Positions 25,138-34,499 of a stretch of DNA of 64,000 nt are shown here, in pieces. The notes beneath the pieces were generated by a model. The model was not told where the DNA came from. It did not search any database and was given only the letters and a program-made list of their open reading frames with translations. The DNA comes from JAVJSU01 sp040219275. Lineage in GTDB: Bacteria > Chloroflexota > Anaerolineae > Aggregatilineales > Phototrophicaceae. Every line of letters starts with the position of its first letter. The stretch's first letter is position 1. A program made the position numbers and the translations under genes. The DNA lies in NCBI GenBank assembly GCA_040219275.1, contig JAVJSU010000039.1, positions 186,001-250,000 on the forward strand, given 5' to 3'.

Positions 25138-26640
25138 TCACTCGCTCCACTGACGAGCAAATTCTGCCAGCAAGCGTGAGCCATAGCCTGTGCCGCCCTT
25201 GACCGGAATATAGGCGTTCCCTTCCGCATCCAGCATCATGCCTGCCATATCGACATGCGCCCATGCGGGATAATCCACAAATTGGCGCAAAAACATAGCA
25301 GATGTCCCGACACCATTCATCGCGCCACCGGAATTCTTAATATCTGCTGTCTGCGTCTCAATCGCTTTTTTATATTCAGGATACAGCGGTAATTGCCACA
25401 CGCGTTCGCCGGTTGCATCGCCAGAGGCACAAAGTTTATCGCTCACCACGTCATCAATGCTAAAGAACCCCGCCGCCGCATGACCGAGCGCCACTACGCA
25501 GGAGCCTGTCAGCGTGGCAATATCGACCACCGCTTCTGCCGAATAGCGTTTGGCATACACCAGCGCATCCGCCAGCAACATGCGCCCCTCTGCATCCGTG
25601 CTGATAATTTCGATGGTCGTGCCATTACTCGCCGTTATCACTTCCTGCGGACGATAGGCATGACCGCTAATCATGTTATCCGCCGACGGCACCAGCCCGA
25701 CTACATGCAATGGTAAATCCAGCATCGCCACCGTTTGCATCGCGCCTATCACCGCCGCCGCGCCACCCATATCCGCCTTCATACCGATCATGCCGTCGCG
25801 GGTTTTCAGACTATAGCCACCCGTATCAAACGTCACACCCTTGCCGACTAAAACTACCGTTTTAAGTGATTTCACTTTGTCTGCGTTGTGCTCAAGGATG
25901 ATAAAGCGCGGCGGGGCATCGCTCCCCTGTGCGACTGCCAGCAATGCACCCATTTTCAGGGCTTCGATCTGCGACTTGACGAGAACTTCACATTTAAGTC
26001 CGTGCGCTTCTGCCATTTTGGTAGCACGTTCAGCTAAATACGATGGCGTGCAAATATTCGGCGGTAAATTCACCAGATCGCGCGCAAGGATCGTGCCTTC
26101 TGCATACGCCCTGCCTTGCGCGATTCCCGCTTCAACGGGCGCATGATCGCCATCACCGAGCAATTCGAGGCTTTCCAGCTTATTCTCCGGCGCATCACCC
26201 GTCCGCTGACCGTGATAATAATACAAACCAAGCAACGCGCCTTCTGTGATGGCATGGGCAGATTGTTCAGCCGACAAACCGCCTTTTTCCGTACCCGCCA
26301 ACGTAGATGCGACCCGCACCGCTTTCAGGTCACGCGCTTGTTTCACGCCTACTGCCGCCGCCCGTCGCAAACCGTCCAGCGTAAACTCTTCTAAAGTACC
26401 CAATCCTACCAGCACGACACGCTTCGCAGGCATCGCCCCGCGTGTATATATAACCGTCACTTGCTCGGCTTTTCCGCTGAATTCACCACTTTCCATCAAC
26501 TCGGCAATCAATCCGCCGAGTGCATTATTTATCGCCGAAGTTGCGTCACTAAATTCATGATCATCCTGAAACACATAACCAATGACGGTATCCGCATCGG
26601 TTTGTGTGATTGAAGTTGAAATTGCTTTTACGTCCATCAT
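25138..26640 (-). CDS. pepA: Leucyl aminopeptidase, M17 family
   Basis: This 500-residue dizinc aminopeptidase removes N-terminal residues from peptides in the cytoplasm. The signature TDAEGR lies near residues 348-353 (D349 is a metal ligand), and the metal-binding KGVTFDTGGYSLK block is complete. The N-terminal 170 residues form the usual macro-like domain. The start is the first of two consecutive ATGs at 26640, with AAGGA upstream. It appears to be transcribed alone; the promoter is not obvious. Confidence 0.95.
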   Translation of the reverse strand: MMDVKAISTSITQTDADTVIGYVFQDDHEFSDATSAINNALGGLIAELMESGEFSGKAEQVTVIYTRGAMPAKRVVLVGLGTLEEFTLDGLRRAAAVGVKQARDLKAVRVASTLAGTEKGGLSAEQSAHAITEGALLGLYYYHGQRTGDAPENKLESLELLGDGDHAPVEAGIAQGRAYAEGTILARDLVNLPPNICTPSYLAERATKMAEAHGLKCEVLVKSQIEALKMGALLAVAQGSDAPPRFIILEHNADKVKSLKTVVLVGKGVTFDTGGYSLKTRDGMIGMKADMGGAAAVIGAMQTVAMLDLPLHVVGLVPSADNMISGHAYRPQEVITASNGTTIEIISTDAEGRMLLADALVYAKRYSAEAVVDIATLTGSCVVALGHAAAGFFSIDDVVSDKLCASGDATGERVWQLPLYPEYKKAIETQTADIKNSGGAMNGVGTSAMFLRQFVDYPAWAHVDMAGMMLDAEGNAYIPVKGGTGYGSRLLAEFARQWSE

Positions 26641-26697
26641 TCGTATCCTTCGTTGAAAAATTAATTCAAACGATGTTGATTATACTCGCTATCCAAA

Positions 26698-27666
26698 TTA
26701 TGCCCACACATCGCGTAAAAAGTTCATTTTCACCAGATGATGATGTGCACCTCCGCCTTCATGTCCATTAAATGGATATACCTTAATGTCCTTCTCCGTT
26801 TGGAGGCGATTATAGGCGGCAAACACCGTCGATGGTGGGCACGTAAAGTCCATCAAGGCTGTTGAATAAAGTGCAGGCGCTTTCGCACGCGACGCGAAAT
26901 TGACCCCATCGAAATAGGACAGCGTGTTATAAACCGTCTCAACATGATCACGATGAGAAACAAGATACTTTGCAATCTCAGCATAGGGATGGGTATCGAC
27001 AATCGTGGTCGCCCGTTGATAATGGCATAAAAACGGCACTTCCGGCAATACGGCGCTCAGGTTATTGACTAGACCGCTGACGGCGATGCTGATTCCCCCA
27101 CCCTGACTGCCTCCGGTGACCGCAACGCGATAGACATCTACCGCTTCATGCGAACGCGCCGCTTCAACCGCACGCACCGCATCCGAGAAAACCCGCCGAT
27201 AATAATACGAATCCGGTGAGACAATGCCCTGCGTCATGAATCCCGGATATGAGGGATTTGCACCGTCGACAATATCGGGCGTGTCGCCGTGTCTCCATGA
27301 TGAGCCTTGCCCGCGTGTATCCATCACAAAATGGGCATAACCGGCAGTTGCCCAGCTTAACCACTCATAGCCGAAGCCACGTCCACCCCCGTAACCGATA
27401 TATTCGACCACACACGGCAAAGGTGCAGAACGCTCACGCGGTAAAATCAGCCAACCTTTGATCCGCTGACCGCCATAACCCGAATACGTCACATCAAAAA
27501 TATCCACCAGCGCCAGACCATAATCAACCGGCACAAACTCCGCATTCAGGTCATGTTGACGGGTTTCTTCCAGCGTTCGTTTCCAGAAAGCGTCAAAATC
27601 TGACGGTTCCAGAACATCCGGCATATAGGTTTTTAGCTCTTCTAGTGGCAAATCAAATAATGCCAT
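26698..27666 (-). CDS. Carbohydrate esterase family 7 (acetyl xylan esterase / cephalosporin deacetylase-like)
   Basis: This 322-residue alpha/beta-hydrolase removes acetyl groups from sugars or small esters. The GGSQGGG motif carries the serine nucleophile, LMDFTCPPST carries the aspartate and HEGGGAHHH the histidine. The early RGQGSSW block, typical of family 7, is present. There is no signal peptide, so it should act in the cytoplasm on imported oligosaccharides. This fits the two sugar importers nearby. It is divergent from pyrB. Confidence 0.9.
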   Translation of the reverse strand: MALFDLPLEELKTYMPDVLEPSDFDAFWKRTLEETRQHDLNAEFVPVDYGLALVDIFDVTYSGYGGQRIKGWLILPRERSAPLPCVVEYIGYGGGRGFGYEWLSWATAGYAHFVMDTRGQGSSWRHGDTPDIVDGANPSYPGFMTQGIVSPDSYYYRRVFSDAVRAVEAARSHEAVDVYRVAVTGGSQGGGISIAVSGLVNNLSAVLPEVPFLCHYQRATTIVDTHPYAEIAKYLVSHRDHVETVYNTLSYFDGVNFASRAKAPALYSTALMDFTCPPSTVFAAYNRLQTEKDIKVYPFNGHEGGGAHHHLVKMNFLRDVWA

Positions 27667-27678
27667 CGGGTTTCATCC

Positions 27679-27707
27679 TTTACAAATCGTAGGGTCAAAC
27701 GAATAAT
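27679..27707 (+). promoter_or_regulatory. Possible promoter of the pyr operon
   Basis: TTTACA (27679-27684) and AATAAT (27702-27707) are 17 bases apart, 60 bases before pyrB. I see no PyrR-type attenuator in the short leader. Confidence 0.45.
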
Positions 27708-27767
27708 GGTGCGGGTACAAGTATAAACGGTCAACCAGCCCATGACCATCAATCAGGATGGAGTGAA

Positions 27768-28832
27768 ATGTCTGCTGAACCTACCGAGTTAAGACAGTCC
27801 GAACCCTACCGTCATCTGTACGCTCCCCCCGCCATCAATGGCGACTTTGCCGGAAAACACATTATTACCGTTGAACAATTTCAACATGACGATTTACAAC
27901 TCATTTTCGATGATACACAGGTCATCCGTGAACGCGTCGCCAGTAAAGACACCTCACTGAGCAGTCTCTGTTCAGGGCGTTTGATGGCATCCATGTTTTA
28001 CGAAGCCAGCACCCGCACTGATATGTCCTTTCAGGCGGCGATGCGTCGTCTGGGTGGCTCGGTGGTGAGTGCCAGCAATGGTGTGCAATTTTCATCCGTG
28101 TATAAAGGTGAAAATCTTGCCGATACCGTCCGCGCCGCCGGATGTTATTCTGATGTGATCGTGCTCCGGCATCCGAAAATCGGCTCATCCTACGAAGCCG
28201 CTTATTATATTGATCGGCTGAATGAGCGCATCAAGACACCGACCTCGGTCATCAGTGGCGGTGACGGCATCGGTGAGCATCCTACACAGGCGCTTCTTGA
28301 TCTCTTCACCATTGTTGACCTTAAAAAAGGTGCGGATAACCTGACGATTACGCTCGTTGGCGATCTGCTCTATGGGCGCACGGTGCATTCATTGGCAAAG
28401 TTACTCGCCCTCTACGGCGCGACAAACACCAAACTGTGTCTCGTCTCTCCTGCATCGCTCAAAATGCCAGATACGATCATCGACTTCCTCACTAAACACA
28501 ACATCGACTTTACCGAAACCAGCGACCTCTATGAAGTAATGGACTCAACAGATGTCATTTACTGGACGCGTATTCAAGAGGAACGTTTCGCACGGCAAGC
28601 GGATTACGAAGCGGTACGTGATAATTTCGTCATGACTCCCGCCGTGTTGAATCAAGCCAAACGTGATGTGATCCTGATGCACCCGCTCCCGCGAAAGCAG
28701 GAAATGGGCACACCGGCAGACCATGACATTCTCGACCAGAACCCGCGTGCGGTGTACTTCGAGCAAATGGAAAATGGCATGTTCGTCCGTATGGCATTAT
28801 TGGCGAACATCCTCGGCGTGAAGGTACGCTGA
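27768..28832 (+). CDS. pyrB: Aspartate carbamoyltransferase catalytic chain
   Basis: PyrB condenses carbamoyl phosphate with aspartate, the committed step of pyrimidine synthesis. The 354-residue protein has the carbamoyl-phosphate motif FYEASTRTDMSF, where most relatives have STRTR; the key Arg of STRT is kept. The KGENLADT loop and HPTQALLDL block are intact. The N-terminal 40 residues extend beyond the usual start. It heads pyrBCDEF, and its stop shares one base with the pyrC start. No regulatory chain gene (pyrI) is present. A GGAG site precedes the ATG. Confidence 0.96.
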   Translation: MSAEPTELRQSEPYRHLYAPPAINGDFAGKHIITVEQFQHDDLQLIFDDTQVIRERVASKDTSLSSLCSGRLMASMFYEASTRTDMSFQAAMRRLGGSVVSASNGVQFSSVYKGENLADTVRAAGCYSDVIVLRHPKIGSSYEAAYYIDRLNERIKTPTSVISGGDGIGEHPTQALLDLFTIVDLKKGADNLTITLVGDLLYGRTVHSLAKLLALYGATNTKLCLVSPASLKMPDTIIDFLTKHNIDFTETSDLYEVMDSTDVIYWTRIQEERFARQADYEAVRDNFVMTPAVLNQAKRDVILMHPLPRKQEMGTPADHDILDQNPRAVYFEQMENGMFVRMALLANILGVKVR

Positions 28833-29905
28833 TGACCCATCTCGTCAAAATTCCGGCGATGCTTGACCCGCATGTGCATCTTCGGGGCATGGAATGGGCG
28901 CATAAAGCGACATTCAAAAGCGAAACCGCCGCCGCAATCGCGGGTGGGTATTGGGCGGTGTTCGATATGCCCAACACCCCACCGACGACCATCAACCGCG
29001 CCGCGCTTGACCGCAAACTCACCGAAATGAATCTGCATTCGGTCTGCGATTTTGGCGTATATTTTGGCGCTTCCCAGACCGAAAATTGGCAAGAATATCT
29101 CGCCATTCACGAAGATGTGTGCGGATTAAAGATGTTCTGCAACGATACAACGGGCGATTTGCTCATCGAAGATCAAAGCCAGCGACGGAAGCACGTTCAT
29201 GCGTGGGATAATGGCAAGGTATTGGCGGTTCATGCAGAAGGCATAACCGTGCTGGAAATTCTGGAACTAGTGCGCGAGGATCACGGTGCAACCCACTTTC
29301 TGCACATCAGCACCGCCGAAGAAATCGCTTATCTAACCGCCGCCAAAGAAGAAGGTTTACCGGTAACGTTTGGGGTTTGCCCGCATCATCTGTGGCTGAC
29401 GGAAGACGATATTAGCACACTCGGCGCAAAAGGTTTGATGAAACCGGAACTCAAAACAAAAGCAGATCGTGATGCTTTGTGGAGCGCCTTGCAAAGCGGA
29501 ATCGTCGATATTATCGAAAGCGACCACGCGCCACACACACTTGCAGAAAAATCCAGCGAGAAACCACCCTATGGCGTGCCGGGATTAGAGACCACCCTGC
29601 CCCTACTATGTACTGCGGTTCATGAGGGACGCTTGACAATAGAGCAGGTGATTGATCTGGTCAGCACCAATCCACGCAAGATTTTTGGTCTTGATGCGCC
29701 GGATGAAACCTACACCATCGTGGATTTAGACGCATCGTATGTGATTGAAGACGCAAATTTGCATACCCTGTGCGGATGGTCTCCGTTCAGCGGGATGCGC
29801 GTCCACGGGAAAATCATCGAAAATTGGATACGTGGAACACAGGCCTACGACGGTGAAAACATCCTTGTCGATGAAGGCTTCGGGCAAAATCTGTATGGCG
29901 AGTAG
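28832..29905 (+). CDS. pyrC: Dihydroorotase
   Basis: PyrC closes carbamoyl aspartate to dihydroorotate. The 357-residue amidohydrolase has the HxH metal motif DPHVHLRG (H14, H16) and a candidate carboxylated lysine, K100, in CGLKMF. It also has histidine ligands in VHAEG and FLHIST and the aspartate in ESDHAPH. It is shorter than type I dihydroorotases and starts directly at the metal motif, lacking the usual N-terminal beta domain. It overlaps pyrB by one base and pyrD by 11. Confidence 0.94.
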   Translation: MTHLVKIPAMLDPHVHLRGMEWAHKATFKSETAAAIAGGYWAVFDMPNTPPTTINRAALDRKLTEMNLHSVCDFGVYFGASQTENWQEYLAIHEDVCGLKMFCNDTTGDLLIEDQSQRRKHVHAWDNGKVLAVHAEGITVLEILELVREDHGATHFLHISTAEEIAYLTAAKEEGLPVTFGVCPHHLWLTEDDISTLGAKGLMKPELKTKADRDALWSALQSGIVDIIESDHAPHTLAEKSSEKPPYGVPGLETTLPLLCTAVHEGRLTIEQVIDLVSTNPRKIFGLDAPDETYTIVDLDASYVIEDANLHTLCGWSPFSGMRVHGKIIENWIRGTQAYDGENILVDEGFGQNLYGE

Positions 29906-31040
29906 CGTATTTTTGCAGGCGACCAAAGCCATCTATCAGCTTGCCCGTCCTTTAGTTTTTCGCCAATCCGCACAGGACGCACATCATCGTGTGATGGACT
30001 TGCTCGCAAGATCAGATAACAATGAGGCGCTTTTATCGGCTGTACGGGTGGTCAACAACCTCGCGTTCCAAAATGCCGAACTTACTGTAGGTGGGGTGAC
30101 ATTACCGCATCCGTTCATTCTCGCCGCTGGATTTGTAAAAGGCTTGGGCTTTGCTGATGAACGAACCGCACTCGCCGCCATTAAGCAAAACGTAAATTTG
30201 ATCCCCGGTTGGCGCACCGTGCCCGCGCTCGTCGGTCCGGTGGAATTCGGTTCATTCACGCGTTACCCGCGCACTGGTAATCCCGGTGTGGTGATGTGGC
30301 GCGATAAAGGGACGTTTTCGACACAGAATCGCATCGGCTTAAAAAATCCGGGTGCGGTTGCCGCCGCCGCATTTCTATCCGTCAACAAGCATCATATACC
30401 GCCAACTTTCGGGATCAATATCGCCGTCAGTCCGGGCGTGAGTGACCCCGACGAAGAGAAAACCCACGTCATCGACTCCATCAATTCCTTTATTGCACGG
30501 GGTGTCTATCCATCATGGTTCACGCTCAACCTCAGTTGTCCCAATACGGAAGACGATCCAGAAGGCAACCAGACCGAACACGGCGCTCGCGAACTTTGTG
30601 GCGCGGTAATTGATGCACTGGCACACTCGAATGCCGAAACCGGACGTAATTTCCCGCTGTGGGTAAAAATCAGCCCGAATTTATCGGAAGAACAATATTC
30701 TGCTTTGATGCGTGCCTTCGATGAAACGGGCGCGAAAGCCGTCATCGCCACCAATACCTTGCCTGCCCCCGCGCCAGATGATCCAAATACCATTGCGGGA
30801 GTCGGCGGCGGCAAATTGCACGAAGCGGCGGTGAACACGACGCGCATCCTCACCACAGAAGCCCGCCAACACGGTTACGCGGTGGATGTTATCGGTTGTG
30901 GTGGCGTGCAAGATCCACAGAGCTACCGGAATTTTGTGTCTGCGGGTGCAAAAGCGGTGCAATACTGGTCATCCATGATTTATCGGGGTCCGCTGGTCGC
31001 GGCACTTATCCAGAACGAGGTTGCAAACGATGGCATTTGA
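29895..31040 (+). CDS. pyrD: Dihydroorotate dehydrogenase, class 2-like
   Basis: PyrD oxidises dihydroorotate to orotate with FMN. I start the 381-residue protein at the ATG at 29895, inside the end of pyrC, because the sequence IYQLARPLVFRQSAQDAHH that follows matches the N-terminal membrane-associated helix pair of class 2 (quinone-using) enzymes. The LNLSCPNTED substrate block and the C-terminal GAKAVQYWSSM block are present. Earlier starts would only add residues encoded in the pyrC overlap. Its end overlaps pyrE by 11 bases. Confidence 0.93.
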   Translation: MASSVFLQATKAIYQLARPLVFRQSAQDAHHRVMDLLARSDNNEALLSAVRVVNNLAFQNAELTVGGVTLPHPFILAAGFVKGLGFADERTALAAIKQNVNLIPGWRTVPALVGPVEFGSFTRYPRTGNPGVVMWRDKGTFSTQNRIGLKNPGAVAAAAFLSVNKHHIPPTFGINIAVSPGVSDPDEEKTHVIDSINSFIARGVYPSWFTLNLSCPNTEDDPEGNQTEHGARELCGAVIDALAHSNAETGRNFPLWVKISPNLSEEQYSALMRAFDETGAKAVIATNTLPAPAPDDPNTIAGVGGGKLHEAAVNTTRILTTEARQHGYAVDVIGCGGVQDPQSYRNFVSAGAKAVQYWSSMIYRGPLVAALIQNEVANDGI

Positions 31041-31683
31041 AGATAACAAACACGATGTTGCCCGCGCTCTGCTAGAAATTGACGCAGTAGGCTTTACGCC
31101 ACAATCGCCGATCCGCTTTAAATCAGGGATACTTTCGCCTGTGTATGTCGATAATCGGCGCTTGCCATTTCATCCACGCCAATGGCACACCGTAATCGTC
31201 GGCTTCGCGGAATTGATCGAAAATACTGACCTCAGTTTTGATGTGATTGCGGGCGTAGCGGTTGGCGGTGTGCCTCACAGTTCAGCTCTCGCCTATCACA
31301 CGGGTCGCCCGTCCTTGTTTGTTCGTAAAGAGGCGAAAGGACACGGTAAAGGTCAGCGTGTGGAGGGTGGCGAGGTAGCGCATAAACGGGTATTACTAGT
31401 GGAAGATTTAGTGACCACCGGCGGCAGTAGCCTGTCTGGTATTGAGGCGCTCCGGCAAGAAGGCGCGAATGTGGAACGGTGTTTAGCAATTGTCAGTTAT
31501 GGCTTTGTAGAGGCACAGACTGCGTTCGCATCAGCGGGAATTACGCTCCACACATTGACGGATTTTACGACCATTCTCGATGTGGCAATCGACATGAAGA
31601 AATTTTCAAGCGAGCAAAAGCGCGTCGTGCAGGATTGGTTTGATGACCCATACGGATGGGAAAAACGACAGGGATTAGGATAA
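31030..31683 (+). CDS. pyrE: Orotate phosphoribosyltransferase
   Basis: PyrE joins orotate to PRPP to make OMP. The 217-residue protein has the PRPP motif VLLVEDLVTTGGS and the early FKSGILSPVYVDNR block. I chose the ATG at 31030 rather than the TTG at 31021; it has a CGAGG site about eight bases upstream and sits in the end of pyrD. It is separated from pyrF by only 4 bases. Confidence 0.95.
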   Translation: MAFEDNKHDVARALLEIDAVGFTPQSPIRFKSGILSPVYVDNRRLPFHPRQWHTVIVGFAELIENTDLSFDVIAGVAVGGVPHSSALAYHTGRPSLFVRKEAKGHGKGQRVEGGEVAHKRVLLVEDLVTTGGSSLSGIEALRQEGANVERCLAIVSYGFVEAQTAFASAGITLHTLTDFTTILDVAIDMKKFSSEQKRVVQDWFDDPYGWEKRQGLG

Positions 31684-31687
31684 ACAA

Positions 31688-32485
31688 ATGGCAATCATTG
31701 ATAAATTTAACACACGCGCAGATGCGGTAAATTCGCTTGTTTGCGTTGGCTTAGACCCTGACTATGCGAAGCTACCGGAGCACTTCCAGCAAAACCAATA
31801 TCCTCAATTTACATTCAATCGCTGGATTATCGAACAAACGCATGAATTCGCCGCCGCGTATAAGCCGAACATCGCCTTTTATGAAGCACGCGGAGACGCA
31901 GGCATCCACGAACTCAAGTTGACCGTAGACTACCTACAGCGCAATCACCCTGATATTTTCCTGATTTGTGATGCCAAACGGGGCGACAACAGCGTAACCA
32001 ATCAAGGCTATGTCGCATCAATTTTCGATTGGTACGATTTTGACGCGGTGACGCTCCATTCCTTTCTCGGTGCTGAGGCAATGCAACCGTTTTTGACGCG
32101 TGCAGATAAAGGATGTATTGTCCTATGTCGCACCTCAAATCCCGGCTCCGGCGAATTTCAAAATCTGGATTTCGGCGGCAAACCCTTCTGGCAACACGTC
32201 GCTATTCAAGTGCGCGATCATTGGAACAAAAATGACAATTGTATGCTCGTTATGGGGGCGACTTATCCTGAAGAAGTCAAACTTGTGCGTGAACTCGTCG
32301 GGGATATGACTTTACTTGTTCCGGGCATCGGCGCACAGGGTGGAAATCTGCAACAAACGGTGACATTTGGCGTAAACAGCCTGAATAAAGGGCTAATTAT
32401 CAATTCATCACGCGGAATCATCTTTTCAGAAGATCCCGCCCGTGCCGCGCAAGAACTTCGGGACGCGATCAACGAATTCCGTTAA
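31688..32485 (+). CDS. pyrF: Orotidine-5'-phosphate decarboxylase, type 2
   Basis: PyrF converts OMP to UMP, the last step of the pathway. The 265-residue protein is of the longer type 2 family. Its catalytic motif DAKRGDN contains the Lys-Asp pair, and VPGIGAQGG is the phosphate-binding block. It is the last gene of pyrBCDEF and ends one base before the converging purN. No terminator is visible between them, so transcripts probably overlap. Confidence 0.95.
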   Translation: MAIIDKFNTRADAVNSLVCVGLDPDYAKLPEHFQQNQYPQFTFNRWIIEQTHEFAAAYKPNIAFYEARGDAGIHELKLTVDYLQRNHPDIFLICDAKRGDNSVTNQGYVASIFDWYDFDAVTLHSFLGAEAMQPFLTRADKGCIVLCRTSNPGSGEFQNLDFGGKPFWQHVAIQVRDHWNKNDNCMLVMGATYPEEVKLVRELVGDMTLLVPGIGAQGGNLQQTVTFGVNSLNKGLIINSSRGIIFSEDPARAAQELRDAINEFR

Positions 32486-32486
32486 C

Positions 32487-33086
32487 TTAATTCTGGTCTA
32501 AAGCCAGACCAACCGCCTTCACAATCAACGCGTGTTCAGCGATGTGGAGGCGTGTGGAGAATGAGTCCAGCGTATCGTTCGCCTCAAACGGGACAATCAC
32601 GTCCGCGATGACGGGCCCAGCATCCACTTCAGGGATCACATAATGCACCATACACCCGCTATGGTCGATCTCGCCGTTTTGATAGGCTTCGAATGCCCGT
32701 TCAATCGCGTTGATCCCGGCAAATTGCCCCGGTAACGCAGGATGCAAATTGATAACTTTGTTCGGAAAATGGCTGAGAAATGCAGGCGTGAGAATCCGCA
32801 TCCAGCCAGCGAGGACGATTAAATCCGGCGCATAAGTTGTCACTTTTTCGGCGAGATCCGCGTCATATGCTTCGCGTGATTTTCCTGCATCGGTATACGG
32901 CTTGGCGGAAAATACACTGGCTTCAATGCCCGCGTCCTGTGCGCGAGTCAACCCGTAAGCACTCGCTTTATTGGAAATCACAGCCACAATCTCCGCATTC
33001 TTGATCGTTTCATCGGCGATTGCATCAATCAATGCCTGCAAATTTGTTCCACCGCCAGAAATCATCACCACGATGCGCTTGCTCAT
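32487..33086 (-). CDS. purN: Phosphoribosylglycinamide formyltransferase
   Basis: PurN formylates GAR using 10-formyltetrahydrofolate. The 199-residue protein has the ISGGGTNL N-terminal motif. The catalytic block NLHPALPG with the active histidine and the Asp of PEVDAGPV are intact. It is the last gene of the reverse-strand purine operon, and its start overlaps the purM stop by 4 bases. Confidence 0.95.
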   Translation of the reverse strand: MSKRIVVMISGGGTNLQALIDAIADETIKNAEIVAVISNKASAYGLTRAQDAGIEASVFSAKPYTDAGKSREAYDADLAEKVTTYAPDLIVLAGWMRILTPAFLSHFPNKVINLHPALPGQFAGINAIERAFEAYQNGEIDHSGCMVHYVIPEVDAGPVIADVIVPFEANDTLDSFSTRLHIAEHALIVKAVGLALDQN

Positions 33087-34105
33087 TGTAAGTCAACCCC
33101 ATCATGACCCGCGACAATCTCACCCACAATCGTCCCATTTTCAATAGTCGTGGACTCAATAATGCGGGCGCTGTGTGCCGCCGGAACAATCACCAGCATT
33201 CCCAAGCCCATATTAAATGCGTGGAACATATCCAAGTCCGAAATATCGCCCTGCTCCTGAATGAGTTTGAAAATTGGAGGCATACTCCATGTGTTGCGCC
33301 GAATGATCGCACCCAACCCCTCAGGCAAAATACGCGGCAAGTTATCCAGCACACCACCGCCAGTAATGTGCGCTAATCCATGAATGTCGATTTGTGCTGT
33401 GCGGAGGGCGTTCACCTCCGGCAAATAACAGCGATGTATCGCCAGCAATGCTTCACCGATAGACGCGCCGCCCAGATCGTCACGGGCTTGCGTCCAATCA
33501 AAATCCGCCAGCACCTTTCGCGCCAATGAAAAACCATTGGTGTGTAAACCCGTCGATGGCAACGACAGAATCACATCACCGGATTGAATCCGTGAGCCGT
33601 CGATCAAATTGGCTTTATCCACCACGCCAATTATCGTGCCGACCAGATCAAGCTCACCGCTTTGATACACCCCCGGCATCTCGGCTGTTTCTCCACCGAG
33701 CAAAGCCACACCAATCGCCTTGCACGCCGTCGCACAACCGCCCACAACCGCCGCAATCTGCTCCGGCACGAGCGATGATGATGCGATATAGTCGAGGAAA
33801 AATAGTGGCTTCGCACCCTGCACAAGGATGTCGTTCACGCAATGATTGACCAAATCCTGCCCGATGGTGTCCCATTTGCCCATTTTGGCGGCGACCATCG
33901 TCTTCGTCCCAACGCCATCTGTAGAAGCAACCAGCACAGGCGCATCCATCGCCGTTAATGCCTGTGCAGAAAATAAACCGCCGAATGATCCCGTTTCTGA
34001 GAGCACTTCCGCGCCATAGGTCGATTTAATCGCATCTTTCATCAATGCCGTCGCCCTGTTGCCTGCGGCGATATTGACCCCTGCCTGACTATACGCATCA
34101 CTCAT
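33083..34105 (-). CDS. purM: Phosphoribosylformylglycinamidine cyclo-ligase (AIR synthase)
   Basis: PurM closes FGAM to AIR with ATP. The 340-residue protein contains the STDGVGTK motif, the GGETAEMPG block and the C-terminal GLGMLV block. I start it at the ATG at 34105, which overlaps the end of ridA by 8 bases; an earlier start at 34132 lies deep within ridA. Its stop overlaps the purN start (ATGA). Confidence 0.95.
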   Translation of the reverse strand: MSDAYSQAGVNIAAGNRATALMKDAIKSTYGAEVLSETGSFGGLFSAQALTAMDAPVLVASTDGVGTKTMVAAKMGKWDTIGQDLVNHCVNDILVQGAKPLFFLDYIASSSLVPEQIAAVVGGCATACKAIGVALLGGETAEMPGVYQSGELDLVGTIIGVVDKANLIDGSRIQSGDVILSLPSTGLHTNGFSLARKVLADFDWTQARDDLGGASIGEALLAIHRCYLPEVNALRTAQIDIHGLAHITGGGVLDNLPRILPEGLGAIIRRNTWSMPPIFKLIQEQGDISDLDMFHAFNMGLGMLVIVPAAHSARIIESTTIENGTIVGEIVAGHDGVDLQ

Positions 34106-34499
34106 GGATGTACGCCTCGACTTCAATTTCAATCAGCATCGTCGGGTCAATCAACCCGCTCACTTCAACCATCGTCGCGGCGGGGCGAATATCACGGAAA
34201 AATTCCCCGTGTGCTTTGCCAATCTGCTCCCAATCCGCGATATTCACGACGAACATGCGCGTCCTGACCACATGCGCCATCGTCGCGTCTGCTTGTTCCA
34301 GTGCCGTTTGGATTTTCGTCAGAATGTGTTTTGTCTGGGCGTAAGCATCACCCGCCCCGACAACTTCGCCGTTTTCATCGGTGGCAGTCGTCCCCGCGAC
34401 ATACACCATCTGCCCCACACGCACCGCCCGTGAATAGCCGACGATACTTTCCCATTTTGCCCCACTAGAAATCAGTTGTCGTTTCATCATGTTTGTCAT
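34098..34499 (-). CDS. RidA/YjgF family protein
   Basis: This 133-residue protein belongs to the RidA family of enamine/imine deaminases that hydrolyse reactive intermediates made by PLP enzymes. The GQMVYVAGTTA and VVRTRMFVVNIADW blocks are typical, and the Arg that binds the substrate carboxylate is in the latter. Its position between a kinase-like gene and purM, with coding overlaps of 4 and 8 bases, ties its expression to purine synthesis. Whether it handles a purine intermediate such as phosphoribosylamine is speculation. Confidence 0.92.
   Translation of the reverse strand: MTNMMKRQLISSGAKWESIVGYSRAVRVGQMVYVAGTTATDENGEVVGAGDAYAQTKHILTKIQTALEQADATMAHVVRTRMFVVNIADWEQIGKAHGEFFRDIRPAATMVEVSGLIDPTMLIEIEVEAYIHE

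Noticed and set aside
27667..27767. PyrR-type attenuator or other riboswitch before pyrB
   Set aside because: The leader is short and I could not find the expected anti-terminator/terminator pair or a conserved loop sequence.
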